Shown one piece after another: positions 1 to 8,060 of a stretch of DNA of 64,000 nt. The stretch comes from Agromyces archimandritae (GTDB lineage: Bacteria > Actinomycetota > Actinomycetes > Actinomycetales > Microbacteriaceae). The notes beneath the pieces are model-generated. The model was given only the letters and a program-made list of their open reading frames with translations, made no database searches and was not told where the DNA came from. The stretch lies in assembly GCF_018024495.1 (NCBI RefSeq), contig NZ_CP071696.1, positions 310,001 through 374,000 on the forward strand, in the 5' to 3' direction. Position 1 is the stretch's first letter. Every line of letters starts with the position of its first letter. Position numbers and translations under genes: made by a program.

Positions 1-2534
1 CCGATCGACTGGATGCTCGCATCCAGGTCGGTGCGCAGGACCGGCCAGGTCCGCAGCACCTCCCCCATCTGGCTCTGGATGCTGGTCGTATAGCCGTTCA
101 TCTCCTTCTGCGCCTGCTCGACGGCGGCGGTGAGGTCGGCGACGAGCCGCTGCCGCAGGGCATCGCACTCCTCCACCGTCCGCAGCGCGGCGCCGGCCGT
201 GCGGGCGTCGAGGGCGGAGCCGCGCTCGCGGGCCCGTGCGAGGACGACGTCGCCGAGCAACGCGAGGGTGGCGCGTTCCTGCTCGAGTCGCCGTTCGTGC
301 GATGTACGGCCCACCTCGACCGCGCTGCGCTGTCCGATGATCCGCTCAAACTCGATGCCCAGCTCGGCATCGCGGCGCTCGAGCGCCTCGAGCTGCCGAT
401 CGATCTCGGCGAGTTCGGACGAGCCGGCGACCAGCGCGTCGCGCTCTCGCTCGAGCGCGTGCAGGGTCTGCTCGGCGGCCGCCGAATCGACCTCCGCCCA
501 GGCGGAGTACGCTGCCAGCGCCGCGAGGGCCTGCTGCAGCGCCCGGAGTCGATCGTCCTCCTGATCGAGTGCGGTGAGGGCCGCTTCCACCTGGTCGAGG
601 TCGTGCTCGAACTCCGCGATCGCGGCGTCGAGTGCGGCGATCTTCGCTTCGCTGCCGCGCCCGAGCACCCATGCACGGGGCCCCGTCGAGGCGCGCCGGT
701 CGTCCTTCTCGTGCCGGTCGCGGTCGCGCACGAGCCCCTCACGGGTGACCGCCCGGTCTTCGCGGCGGAGCTCAGCGACCGAGTCGACCAGCCGGTGGTC
801 GGCGCGCCGGGCGAGCTCGGAGCGCAGGTAGTCCGTGAAACGGCCCGATTCGACCTCCAGGATGTCTCGCAGCCGCAGGCCGGCCCCGGTGTCGGTCTCG
901 ATGGTGCGGATGCGACGCTCGGGCACGCGCAGGTAGACGAGGTGCGCATCCAGGCGGTGGTCGTTGACCCACTGCGAGACCGCGCCGTAGTGCTCATCGG
1001 CGACGAGCATCGTAAGGGCGAAGCCGCGCAGTACGCGCTCGGCCGCACCGCGCCACCCCGCGTGCGCGTCGGCCACGTCGAGCAGTTCTCCGGCGAACGG
1101 CAGGTCGTCGCCGTCGAGTCCGAGCGCCTCGGTCATCCGCCGCCGCACGGCGTCGAGTTCGGCGGGGAGGTTGTTACGGCGAAGCTCCAGGCCGTCGCGT
1201 TCGTCGGCGAGCGACTTCCTGCCTCGACGCAGCTCGGCGCGCTGCTCGAAGAGCGGGTCGCGCCGCTGCTTGAGCGAAGCGGCTGCGGCCGCAGCGTCGT
1301 CCTCGGCGCGGGCTGCATCCGCCCGACGTTCCCGGAACTCCTCGCCCGTCTCGACCGGTGCGAGGCCTGCGTCCGTCAGCCGCAGCGCGAAGATCCGTCG
1401 GCGTTCGACGCGCTCGTCGTGGAGGTCGGCGGCGCGCGGGATGTCGCGTTCGAGTTCCCGCAGGCGGTCCCCGCCGACGCCGACTCGGGCCAGCGTGAGC
1501 CGGGTGCGTTCGGGGACGAGTGCCTCGCGCGCCGCGACGGACTCGCTTCGGCGCACGTCGAGCTCGTCGAGTGCGGCCGTCTCTTCGTCGATCGCCGACG
1601 TGAGCAGGTCGACGAGTCGCTCCGACACGTAGGGCACCACGCTGTCGCGATCGAGCAGGTGCTCGCCGTGTCGCGCCGCTGCGTCGTCGAAGCGGTCGGC
1701 CGCGGCGATCAGCGGGCCGAGCAGCTCGAGCTGCTGGCCGGCCCGCCGTACCGACTCGTGCGAGGCCACCAGGTCGTCGAAGTGGGCGACGACGCCCTCG
1801 ATCTTGGCGGCGGCGTCGGCCGGTTCGAGCATGTGGTCGCGCACGAAGTCGTTGAGGTTGCCGACCGACTTCATCGAGACCGTCTGGTGGAAGAGCTCCA
1901 TCGCCTGTTCGGAACGGATGCCGAGCAGGCGCCGCATCTTGCGCTGATACTCGGGGAAGGTGGTGTCCAGGTCGGCGCCCGTGCCGCGCAGCTTCGCCCG
2001 GAGCGCCTTCAGGTCGCTGCCGAAATCGCTGAAGTCGCCGGCGATCGTCAGCTCATGCGCGGCGGTCACGAAGAAGCGATCGGGCTGGCCGGCCCGGTCC
2101 TGCTGGTGAAAGACCTGGGCGACCGAGACCGTCTCGTCGAAACCGTCGTTGCCGAACACGCCGAGGATGACCGAGTAGCTGCGGTGGTCGCGCAGTCCGA
2201 CCGGCCGCGATGCGCCCGTCGTCTCGTTGCGTTCGGAACGGTAGTGGCCCTCGACGTAACTGCGCAGCGTACGCTCCTTCGAGTCGGCGCCGGCGGCCTT
2301 GTTGTAGGCGATCCGATGCGCCGGCAGCAGCAGCGTCGAGATCGCGTCGACGAGCGTCGACTTGCCGCTGCCGATGTCGCCCGTGAGCAGCGACGTGCTG
2401 CCGTCCGGAGTGATCGTCCAGACCTGCCCGTCGAATGTGCCCCAGTTGAGCACCTCGACGCGGCGCAGCCGGTAGCCGGTTCGACGTGACGCGCCGTCGT
2501 CGACCTCGAGGGCGGAGAAGAGCGTGTCAGTCAT
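1..2534 (-). CDS. jetC: Wadjet SMC-like ATPase JetC (partial, 3' end outside window)
   Basis: Partial gene; about 844 codons are open from an ATG at 2534 to the window edge, with no stop. It encodes the SMC/MukB-like ATPase of a Wadjet (JetABCD/MksBEFG-type) complex, which is known to extrude DNA loops and lead to cleavage of small circular plasmids. The Walker A motif GDIGSGKST is at residues 52-60, followed by an N-terminal globular region ending in a VDAISTLLLPAHR-like stretch. After residue ~250 the protein becomes rich in Glu, Arg, Leu and Ala, as expected for long coiled coils. The missing C-terminus should hold the ABC signature and Walker B. The start overlaps the jetB stop (ATGACTGA), so translation is probably coupled. 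The family call rests on the Walker A position, the coiled coil and the two upstream partners; the toprim nuclease jetD would lie beyond position 1. Confidence 0.85.
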   Translation of the reverse strand, partial: MTDTLFSALEVDDGASRRTGYRLRRVEVLNWGTFDGQVWTITPDGSTSLLTGDIGSGKSTLVDAISTLLLPAHRIAYNKAAGADSKERTLRSYVEGHYRSERNETTGASRPVGLRDHRSYSVILGVFGNDGFDETVSVAQVFHQQDRAGQPDRFFVTAAHELTIAGDFSDFGSDLKALRAKLRGTGADLDTTFPEYQRKMRRLLGIRSEQAMELFHQTVSMKSVGNLNDFVRDHMLEPADAAAKIEGVVAHFDDLVASHESVRRAGQQLELLGPLIAAADRFDDAAARHGEHLLDRDSVVPYVSERLVDLLTSAIDEETAALDELDVRRSESVAAREALVPERTRLTLARVGVGGDRLRELERDIPRAADLHDERVERRRIFALRLTDAGLAPVETGEEFRERRADAARAEDDAAAAAASLKQRRDPLFEQRAELRRGRKSLADERDGLELRRNNLPAELDAVRRRMTEALGLDGDDLPFAGELLDVADAHAGWRGAAERVLRGFALTMLVADEHYGAVSQWVNDHRLDAHLVYLRVPERRIRTIETDTGAGLRLRDILEVESGRFTDYLRSELARRADHRLVDSVAELRREDRAVTREGLVRDRDRHEKDDRRASTGPRAWVLGRGSEAKIAALDAAIAEFEHDLDQVEAALTALDQEDDRLRALQQALAALAAYSAWAEVDSAAAEQTLHALERERDALVAGSSELAEIDRQLEALERRDAELGIEFERIIGQRSAVEVGRTSHERRLEQERATLALLGDVVLARARERGSALDARTAGAALRTVEECDALRQRLVADLTAAVEQAQKEMNGYTTSIQSQMGEVLRTWPVLRTDLDASIQSI

Positions 2535-3144
2535 CGGCATCCTTCGCTTCGGAGCCCGCCCCGGCGGACGGTCCGCCCGCGTAAACCGCCAGACGGGCGG
2601 AGAAATCGGCGAGCGTCTGCGCATCCACGTACGCCTTGAGGATGCGCCGCACCTCCCAACCGCCGGCCTGCCCGCGGAGCTCCCGCAGGAACCCGAGTGC
2701 GGCCGCCTGTTTGATCGTCGCGTCGACCTGGTCGACGAGCCGCGCCTCGTTGGTCGTGTCGGCCTGGAACACGCGCAGCAGTTCCACGATCTGGTCGCGG
2801 CCGAGCACGAGCTTGCCCTCGCCGCCGCCGGCTTCGAACTCGACGAGACGCTTGCGCAGCAGCACGAGCAGCAGGCTGACGTTGTAGGTGAGGGTGCGGC
2901 GCCGGATGAGGCGCGGCAGCTCCGCTTCGCCGTCGACGGCGTCGCGGGTGCGGAGGTACGCGTAGCCCTCGGTCTCGTCGACGACGAGGTCGATGCCGAT
3001 CGTCTCGAAGTGGTCGGCGACGTCGGCCCGGTGTCGTTGCAGGCTCTCCCACACCGTTTCGTGCGACGGCTGGTCCCGGTAGACGACCTCGCGCATGAGC
3101 ACGATGATCGCCGCGGCGACCGCGTGCTGCTCGGGGGTTCTCAT
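2527..3144 (-). CDS. jetB: Wadjet KITE subunit JetB (DUF4194)
   Basis: A 205-aa protein of the DUF4194 family, the MukE/MksE-like winged-helix (KITE) subunit that bridges the kleisin JetA and the ATPase JetC. Recognisable features are the N-terminal helix MRTPEQHAVAAAIIVLMREV, a central RRRTLTYNVSLLLVLLRKRL stretch typical of the family, and the following VLGRDQIVELLRVF segment. The ATG at 3144 overlaps the jetA stop (ATGA), and its own stop overlaps the jetC start by 8 nt. The same frame is open upstream to 4341, but that is antisense-free read-through inside jetA; the coupled ATG fits the family length of about 200 aa. Function is inferred from family and context. Confidence 0.88.
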   Translation of the reverse strand: MRTPEQHAVAAAIIVLMREVVYRDQPSHETVWESLQRHRADVADHFETIGIDLVVDETEGYAYLRTRDAVDGEAELPRLIRRRTLTYNVSLLLVLLRKRLVEFEAGGGEGKLVLGRDQIVELLRVFQADTTNEARLVDQVDATIKQAAALGFLRELRGQAGGWEVRRILKAYVDAQTLADFSARLAVYAGGPSAGAGSEAKDADD

Positions 3145-4571
3145 CGGCGGGTGACCGTCACTTTCGGCATCCTCACTCGTCGGGCGACGCCGGCCGCGTC
3201 GCGGTAGTCGATGACCGACTCGCCCTCGCCCGTGCCGACCTCGATGTCGTCGAGATCGAGGGAGAGGTAGCCGAGCACCTCGGCGACGCCCTGCTCGATC
3301 GGGTAGAACTCGATCACCGCCTCGAGCGCGACGCTCGATCGGCGCGGCACGATCGCCCGGATGTTCTCGGCCAGTCGGCCCGTGTCGACGATGTGCTGCG
3401 AGAGCAGCGCGTCGAGTTCGAGTTCGTGCGCATCGGCGGGCCCGATCAGGCTGTCGACCTCGACGGCGGGCTTCGCGTCGTACAGCGGCCGCTCGAACGG
3501 CAGGGCGATCGGCAGTCCCGCCTCGTCGACGTCGAGGCCGATAACCTCGCCCCGCGGCGGATCGGCACGGACCGCGATCGCGGATGCCTCGATGCCGCGC
3601 ACCAGGTCGAGCACCCGACGATTCTCGACCCAGACCTGCTCGTCGAGGAAGCGCCGGAACTGCTCGGAGAGGCTGCGCACCGTCGCCTGTGTGCGCTCGG
3701 CGGCCTCGGCCCAGTCGTGATGCACCCGCCCGATGCGCCGGTCGGCGCCGACGTCGGCCATCGACTGCACCTCGGCGAGCAGGTCGACCAGTTCGTCCTG
3801 GCGCGCCTCCGAGCGCAGGAAATCGCTGAATGCCTGGAAGCTGCGCCCCTGGTCGGACGAGGCGATGTCGCTTCGGCCGCCGACCAGTTCGTCGAGCAGT
3901 TCGCCCTTGCCGCCCTCCCACCGGGCGATGCGTTCCCGCGCGGAGCGATCGAGCCTCCGGAAGTTGTCTTCGACCTCGCGGAAGTCGGAGAGCAGTTCGC
4001 GCGCCGTGCCCGAGAACTGCTGGTAGCGCTCGCGACGCGCCGTCGCGTCGAGCACCGGGAACCGGCCCACGCGGGCCTCGGCGAGTTCGGCCTCGATCGC
4101 CTCGCGGCGCCGTTCGAGTTCGGCGATGCGCGCTTCGGGGTCGGTCTCGGAACCGTGCACGAGCTGCCGCAGCAGTTCGACGAGCGTCTGCAGTCGCGAC
4201 TCGGTGCCGACGAACGCGCGCGCCTGCAGTCCTTCGACCCACCGGTACGCCTTCTCGAACGCCGGCGTCGCATCGTAGTGCACCTCTTCGGAACCGACCG
4301 GGTAGAACCGGCGCAGGATGCCGCGTTCCGGCGCCGACCATTCGTCGAGATACTCGCCGGGCGTGCTCGGGTAGCGGTTGGGCTCGCTTCGGCGCACCGC
4401 GTAGAGCACGTCATCGAGTTCGGCGACGAGTTCGCTCGCGGGCGTCGCCCCACGATTGGCCTCGATGAAGTGGGCGCCGAGGAAGGACAGCACGAGCGGC
4501 GCGTTCCGCATGCGCACCAGGCGCCAAGCAGGATGCCGCTCCCGCAGCCGTTCGAGTTCGTGAAGATCCAT
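3141..4571 (-). CDS. jetA: Wadjet kleisin-like subunit JetA (DUF3375)
   Basis: A 476-aa protein of the DUF3375 family, the kleisin-like (MukF/MksF-type) subunit of Wadjet systems and the first gene of the jetABC operon here. The N-terminus MDLHELERLRERHPAWRLVR and the following FLGAHFIEANRG segment are characteristic. A central region (about residues 150-200) has heptad-rich Glu/Arg sequence, and the C-terminus holds a small beta-rich domain ending VRMPKVTVTRR. The frame is open 22 codons further upstream, but the ATG at 4571 gives the usual family start. No strong Shine-Dalgarno site is visible. The stop overlaps jetB. Wadjet acts in the cytoplasm against small circular DNA. Confidence is high because all three visible genes are in canonical order. 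Confidence 0.88.
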   Translation of the reverse strand: MDLHELERLRERHPAWRLVRMRNAPLVLSFLGAHFIEANRGATPASELVAELDDVLYAVRRSEPNRYPSTPGEYLDEWSAPERGILRRFYPVGSEEVHYDATPAFEKAYRWVEGLQARAFVGTESRLQTLVELLRQLVHGSETDPEARIAELERRREAIEAELAEARVGRFPVLDATARRERYQQFSGTARELLSDFREVEDNFRRLDRSARERIARWEGGKGELLDELVGGRSDIASSDQGRSFQAFSDFLRSEARQDELVDLLAEVQSMADVGADRRIGRVHHDWAEAAERTQATVRSLSEQFRRFLDEQVWVENRRVLDLVRGIEASAIAVRADPPRGEVIGLDVDEAGLPIALPFERPLYDAKPAVEVDSLIGPADAHELELDALLSQHIVDTGRLAENIRAIVPRRSSVALEAVIEFYPIEQGVAEVLGYLSLDLDDIEVGTGEGESVIDYRDAAGVARRVRMPKVTVTRR

Positions 4572-4908
4572 GTGGGTACCAGCGTAGGCAGTTCCGCCGA
4601 CGCTCAGGAGTGCCGGGGCATCGCGGACCGCTCGCACGACGCCGCGCGCGCCGACTCCGGTTCACCGCGGCCATTCATCCGTGCGCCGCCGGGACCCAGG
4701 AGAACGAAAACACCCCAGCGAGAAACACCTTCTCGCCGGGACTTTTTCGCTCATCCCCATCGAGGGTGCAGTTGCGGCGTGAAGCCGCCGGTCTCAAGCA
4801 GGGATCTGACTGGAGCGACGTTTCTCCGGTCGACATCTTGTGCGGCGGATTCGCCTGCCTCAATGTCAACCTGAGGATGGTTTCTGTCGACCGTGGTGCC
4901 TCGTGGTG
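4572..4908. other. intergenic region between jetA and the HxlR remnant
   Basis: This stretch of 337 bases has no supportable gene. It should contain the jetA promoter (minus strand), which I could not place with confidence. It also holds a hairpin at 4714-4740 that nearly duplicates the terminator following tRNA-Pro. Short frames here lack codon bias or ribosome binding sites. Confidence 0.6.
4703..4740 (-). terminator. hairpin terminator downstream of HxlR remnant
   Basis: Read on the minus strand, an 11-bp stem (4730-4740 with 4714-4724, one G-U pair) with a 5-nt loop is followed by a TGTTTTCGTTCT tract, the layout of an intrinsic terminator. Read on the plus strand it is followed by ACTTTTT but has an A-C mismatch, so the minus direction fits better, although it could act both ways. 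Its sequence closely resembles the tRNA-Pro terminator 1.3 kb away. Confidence 0.55.
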
Positions 4909-5102
4909 TCAGTCCTCCGTGGCGTAGCGATCGCGATGGGTCTGGACAGCCTCCATGTGGTCTTGCGCCCAGGCTCTGAGCTGGCGCGTGGTGCGATGGA
5001 GCGAGAGACCGAGGTCGGTGAGCGCGTAGTCGACGGTGACCGGCACGGTCGGAGTGACGGTGCGGGCGATCAGCCCGTCGCGTTGCAGCGACCTGACCCG
5101 CT
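4909..5102 (-). pseudogene. HxlR-family regulator, C-terminal remnant
   Basis: About 63 codons encode the C-terminal half of an HxlR-type winged-helix regulator: RSLQRDGLIARTV, then PVTVDYALTDLGLSLHRTT and a terminal helix ending HRDRYATED. The wing strand and the 'DYALTDLG' motif are typical. The N-terminal half, including the conserved Cys and the recognition helix start, is missing; the frame continues only into the antisense of the neighbouring reductase. HxlR regulators are commonly divergent from the oxidoreductase they control, so a deletion that removed both N-termini and the shared promoter explains the arrangement. A functional protein is unlikely. Confidence 0.65.
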
Positions 5103-5908
5103 TCGGATACGGGTCCATGCAGCTCGCCGGCCCCTGGGTCATGGGGCCCCCTGCCGACCGGGATGGTGCGATCGCGGTGCTGCGTGAGGCCGTCTCACGG
5201 GGCATCACCCACATCGACACCAGCGAGGCATACGGCCCACGGGTCACCAACGAGCTGATTCGCGAGGCGCTGCACCCGCATCCCGAGTCGGTACAGGTCG
5301 CGACCAAGGTCGGCGCGAACCGCGACGCCGAGGGCGGCTGGCCGACCGCCCGCACCCCCGACGATCTGCGCCGGCAGGTCCACAGCAACCTCGAATCTCT
5401 CGGAGTCGAGCGCCTCGATCTGGTGAACATGCGGATGGGAGACGCCACCGGGCCGCAGCCCGGCTCGATCACCGAAGCGATGGAGACGCTCGTCGACCTG
5501 CAGCGGGAAGGACTGATCGCGCAGCTCGGGGTCAGCAACGTCACCGCCGAGCAGGTCACCGAAGCCCGCAAGGCCGCCCCGATCGTCTGCGTGCAGAACC
5601 TGTACAACCTTGCCAACCGTTGGGACGACGCCCTGATCGACGAGCTGGCCGCCGACGGCATCGCCTACGTACCGTTCTTCCCCCTCGGCGGGTTCACGCC
5701 GCTCCAGGCCGATGCCCTCACCGCTGTGGCAACCCGGCTGGCAGCCACCCCGATGGCTGTCGCCCTCGCGTGGCTCCTGCAACGCTCCGACAACATCCTC
5801 CTGATCCCCGGCACCTCCCGAGTCGCCCACCTGCGTGAGAACATCGCCGGCGCAGCCATCTCTCTCACGGAGCACGACGTCGCAGTCCTCGACAGCATCG
5901 GCGTCTGA
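5036..5908 (+). CDS. aldo/keto reductase with replaced N-terminus
   Basis: The body of an NADPH-dependent aldo/keto reductase (TIM barrel). From about 5093 the sequence matches the family: TRFGYGSMQLAGP, GITHIDTSEAYGP with the catalytic Asp and Tyr, VATKVG with the catalytic Lys, GLSNV-like LGVSNVTAEQV, VCVQNLYNLANR, YVPFFPLGGFTPLQ and ILLIPGTSRVAHLREN near the C-terminus. Only the first 10-15 native residues (strand beta1) are missing. They are replaced by about 19 codons reading antisense through the HxlR remnant from a GTG at 5036; an internal ATG at 5117 would give a shorter product. It may therefore be expressed but impaired. The substrate is unknown. Confidence 0.6.
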   Translation: MTGTVGVTVRAISPSRCSDLTRFGYGSMQLAGPWVMGPPADRDGAIAVLREAVSRGITHIDTSEAYGPRVTNELIREALHPHPESVQVATKVGANRDAEGGWPTARTPDDLRRQVHSNLESLGVERLDLVNMRMGDATGPQPGSITEAMETLVDLQREGLIAQLGVSNVTAEQVTEARKAAPIVCVQNLYNLANRWDDALIDELAADGIAYVPFFPLGGFTPLQADALTAVATRLAATPMAVALAWLLQRSDNILLIPGTSRVAHLRENIAGAAISLTEHDVAVLDSIGV

Positions 5909-5983
5909 TCACCTGATCGGGTTGCGGGCCAACATCACGCCGCCCGCAGCCCGTCCGCGGCGGGCGCCTCACACCGATCGCAC

Positions 5984-6022
5984 AAAACAGAAGAGCCCGG
6001 CGAGAAATAGCTTCTCACCGGG
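5984..6022 (-). terminator. intrinsic terminator of tRNA-Pro
   Basis: On the minus strand, just after the tRNA, an 11-bp GC-rich stem (6012-6022 with 5996-6006, loop of 5 nt) is followed by CTCTTCTGTTTTGTG. This is a good Rho-independent terminator, in the right place and orientation. Confidence 0.75.
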
Positions 6023-6033
6023 ACTCTTTCACA

Positions 6034-6110
<77 letters not shown>

Positions 6111-6141
6111 ATACCTCCGCGTTCGCGAAGGCAACTCGACC

Positions 6142-6147
6142 ATCATA
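6142..6147 (-). promoter_or_regulatory. -10 box of the tRNA-Pro promoter
   Basis: TATGAT on the minus strand, about 31 nt upstream of the mature tRNA 5' end, is a good sigma-70-type -10 hexamer. The -35 region is weak (around TGAGCG). Position and orientation fit tRNA transcription. Confidence 0.5.
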
Positions 6148-6258
6148 GCGGCTCGCGGGGCCCGCTCAGACCACGCTCGCCCCCGCCTGCGGCGCGCCCG
6201 CCCTTGACGCGGCGGCGAACCCCGCCAGACTGGAATCACACGGACCGAGGGGGGCATC

Positions 6259-8013
6259 GTGGCCAAGACCATCGCGGAACAGCTCGTCGAGCAGCTCATC
6301 GACGCGGGCGTGCGGCACATCTACGGCATCGTGGGCGACTCGCTGAATCCGATCGTGGATGCCGTGCGCCGCTCGGGCGGGTCGAAAGCCGGCGGCATCG
6401 ACTGGGTCCACGTGCGGCATGAGGAGGCTGCGGCGTTCATGGCGGGCGCCGAGGCGCAGCTGACGGGCGAGCTCGCGGTGTGCGCAGGCAGTTGCGGCCC
6501 CGGCAACCTGCATCTCATCAACGGGCTCTACGACGCGCATCGCACGGGTGCGCCGGTGCTGGCGATCGCGAGCCACGTCCCGTCGAAGCAGATCGGTTCC
6601 TCCTATTTCCAGGAGACGCATCCGGAGCGGCTGTTCGTCGAATGCTCGGAGTATTGCGAGCTCGTCTCGACGGCCGAGCAGGCGCCGCGGGTCGTGAACT
6701 CGGCCCTCCGGCATGCGGTGGCCGGCCCCGGCGTCGCGGTCGTCGTGATCCCGGGCGATATCGCCGAACTGGATGCCACGGCATCCGCTCCCCCGTTCGT
6801 GCGCACCGAGACGCCGTCCCTGGTGCCGGCCGAGGCGGATCTCGCCCGGCTCGCACAGGCGATCGACGAGGCGGGCACGGTCGCGATCTTCGCCGGGGCG
6901 GGCGTCGCCGGAGCCCACGACGAGGTCGTCGCGCTCGCCGAACACCTGTCGGCGCCGGTCGGGCACAGCCTGCGCGGCAAGGAGTGGATCCAGTACGACA
7001 ACCCCTTCGACGTCGGCATGACGGGGCTGCTCGGCTACGGGGCGGCGCATGCCGGCATCCACGACGCGGATCTGCTGCTGATGCTCGGCACGGACTTCCC
7101 GTACGAGCAGTTCCTGCCCGACGACCGCAAGGTGCGGATCGCGCAGGTCGACCGGGATGCGGCCAAGCTCGGACGGCGCGCCGGCGTGACCCTTCCGGTG
7201 CACGGCGATGTGCGACCGGTGGTCGAGGCCCTCGTAGCCCGCACGCGTGCGAAGACCGATAAGGGGTTCCTGGATCGCACCCTGCAGCGTCACCGCAAAC
7301 TCCTCGATTCGGTCGTCGGCACGTACACCGACGTCGGGCACGAGCCGCCGATCCACCCGGAATTCGCGATCAGCACGATCGACGACGCGGCCGCCGACGA
7401 CGCCGTGTTCACCGCCGACACCGGCATGGGCGACGTGTGGCAGGCCCGCTACGTCACCCCGAACGGGCGGCGGCGCATCATCGGTTCGTACCTGCACGGG
7501 TCGATGGCGAACGCCGTGCCGCAAGCCCTCGGCGCCCAGTACGCGTATCCGGGCCGGCAGGTCGTCGCGATCGCCGGCGACGGCGGGCTGTCGATGCTGC
7601 TCGGCGACCTCATCACGGCGGTCATGTACGAGCTGCCGGTGAAGGTCATGGTGTTCAACAATTCGACGCTCGGCATGGTCAAGCTCGAGATGCTCGTCGA
7701 CGGACTGCCCGATTTCGGCACCGATGTGCCGCCGGTCGACTATGCGGCGATCGCGGCCGCGATCGGCTTCCATGCGGAGCGGGTCGAAGAGCCGGCGAAG
7801 CTGCAGGCCGCGGTGGATGCCGCCCTCGCCGCCCCCGGCCCGGCGCTCGTCGACATCGTCACCGACCCGCACGCGCTTTCCTTGCCGCCGGCGATCACGG
7901 GCGGGCAGGTGGCCGGGTTCGCCCTGGCGATGTCGAAGATCGTGCTGACGGGCGGCGCGGGCGAGGCGGTGAAGCTCGCCCGATCCAACATCCGGCATCT
8001 CCGCGGCCGCTGA
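6259..8013 (+). CDS. poxB: pyruvate dehydrogenase (quinone) / pyruvate oxidase
   Basis: A 584-aa thiamine-diphosphate enzyme that oxidises pyruvate to acetate and CO2 and passes electrons to the membrane quinone pool through FAD. The N-terminal PYR domain has the cofactor-activating Glu in HVRHEEAAAF (residues 51-60) and the GSCGPGNLHLINGLYDA signature. The middle domain (about 190-330) is the FAD-binding fold. The PP domain carries the ThDP/Mg motif GDGG at 440-443 through NN at 467-468. The GTG at 6259 has a GAGGGGGG ribosome site just upstream, and a TTGACG -35-like element is near 6214. The C-terminus ends in a basic segment, as expected for peripheral membrane binding. Neighbouring MFS and GNAT genes are probably not functionally linked. 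Confidence 0.9.
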   Translation: MAKTIAEQLVEQLIDAGVRHIYGIVGDSLNPIVDAVRRSGGSKAGGIDWVHVRHEEAAAFMAGAEAQLTGELAVCAGSCGPGNLHLINGLYDAHRTGAPVLAIASHVPSKQIGSSYFQETHPERLFVECSEYCELVSTAEQAPRVVNSALRHAVAGPGVAVVVIPGDIAELDATASAPPFVRTETPSLVPAEADLARLAQAIDEAGTVAIFAGAGVAGAHDEVVALAEHLSAPVGHSLRGKEWIQYDNPFDVGMTGLLGYGAAHAGIHDADLLLMLGTDFPYEQFLPDDRKVRIAQVDRDAAKLGRRAGVTLPVHGDVRPVVEALVARTRAKTDKGFLDRTLQRHRKLLDSVVGTYTDVGHEPPIHPEFAISTIDDAAADDAVFTADTGMGDVWQARYVTPNGRRRIIGSYLHGSMANAVPQALGAQYAYPGRQVVAIAGDGGLSMLLGDLITAVMYELPVKVMVFNNSTLGMVKLEMLVDGLPDFGTDVPPVDYAAIAAAIGFHAERVEEPAKLQAAVDAALAAPGPALVDIVTDPHALSLPPAITGGQVAGFALAMSKIVLTGGAGEAVKLARSNIRHLRGR

Positions 8014-8060
8014 GACCCCCGGGCGGGAATGGATCAGCCCCCGCCGGGCTTGTCTTCTTC

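Noticed and set aside
297..2489. Long plus-strand frame of 730 codons
   Set aside because: It is antisense to jetC, lacks any protein family resemblance, and arises from the GC-rich codon pattern of the true gene.
2527..4341. A 604-codon version of jetB
   Set aside because: The upstream part overlaps jetA in another frame; the ATGA-coupled start gives the family size.
4610..4927. 105-codon frame between jetA and the HxlR remnant
   Set aside because: It crosses the terminator hairpin, has atypical codon use and no ribosome site.
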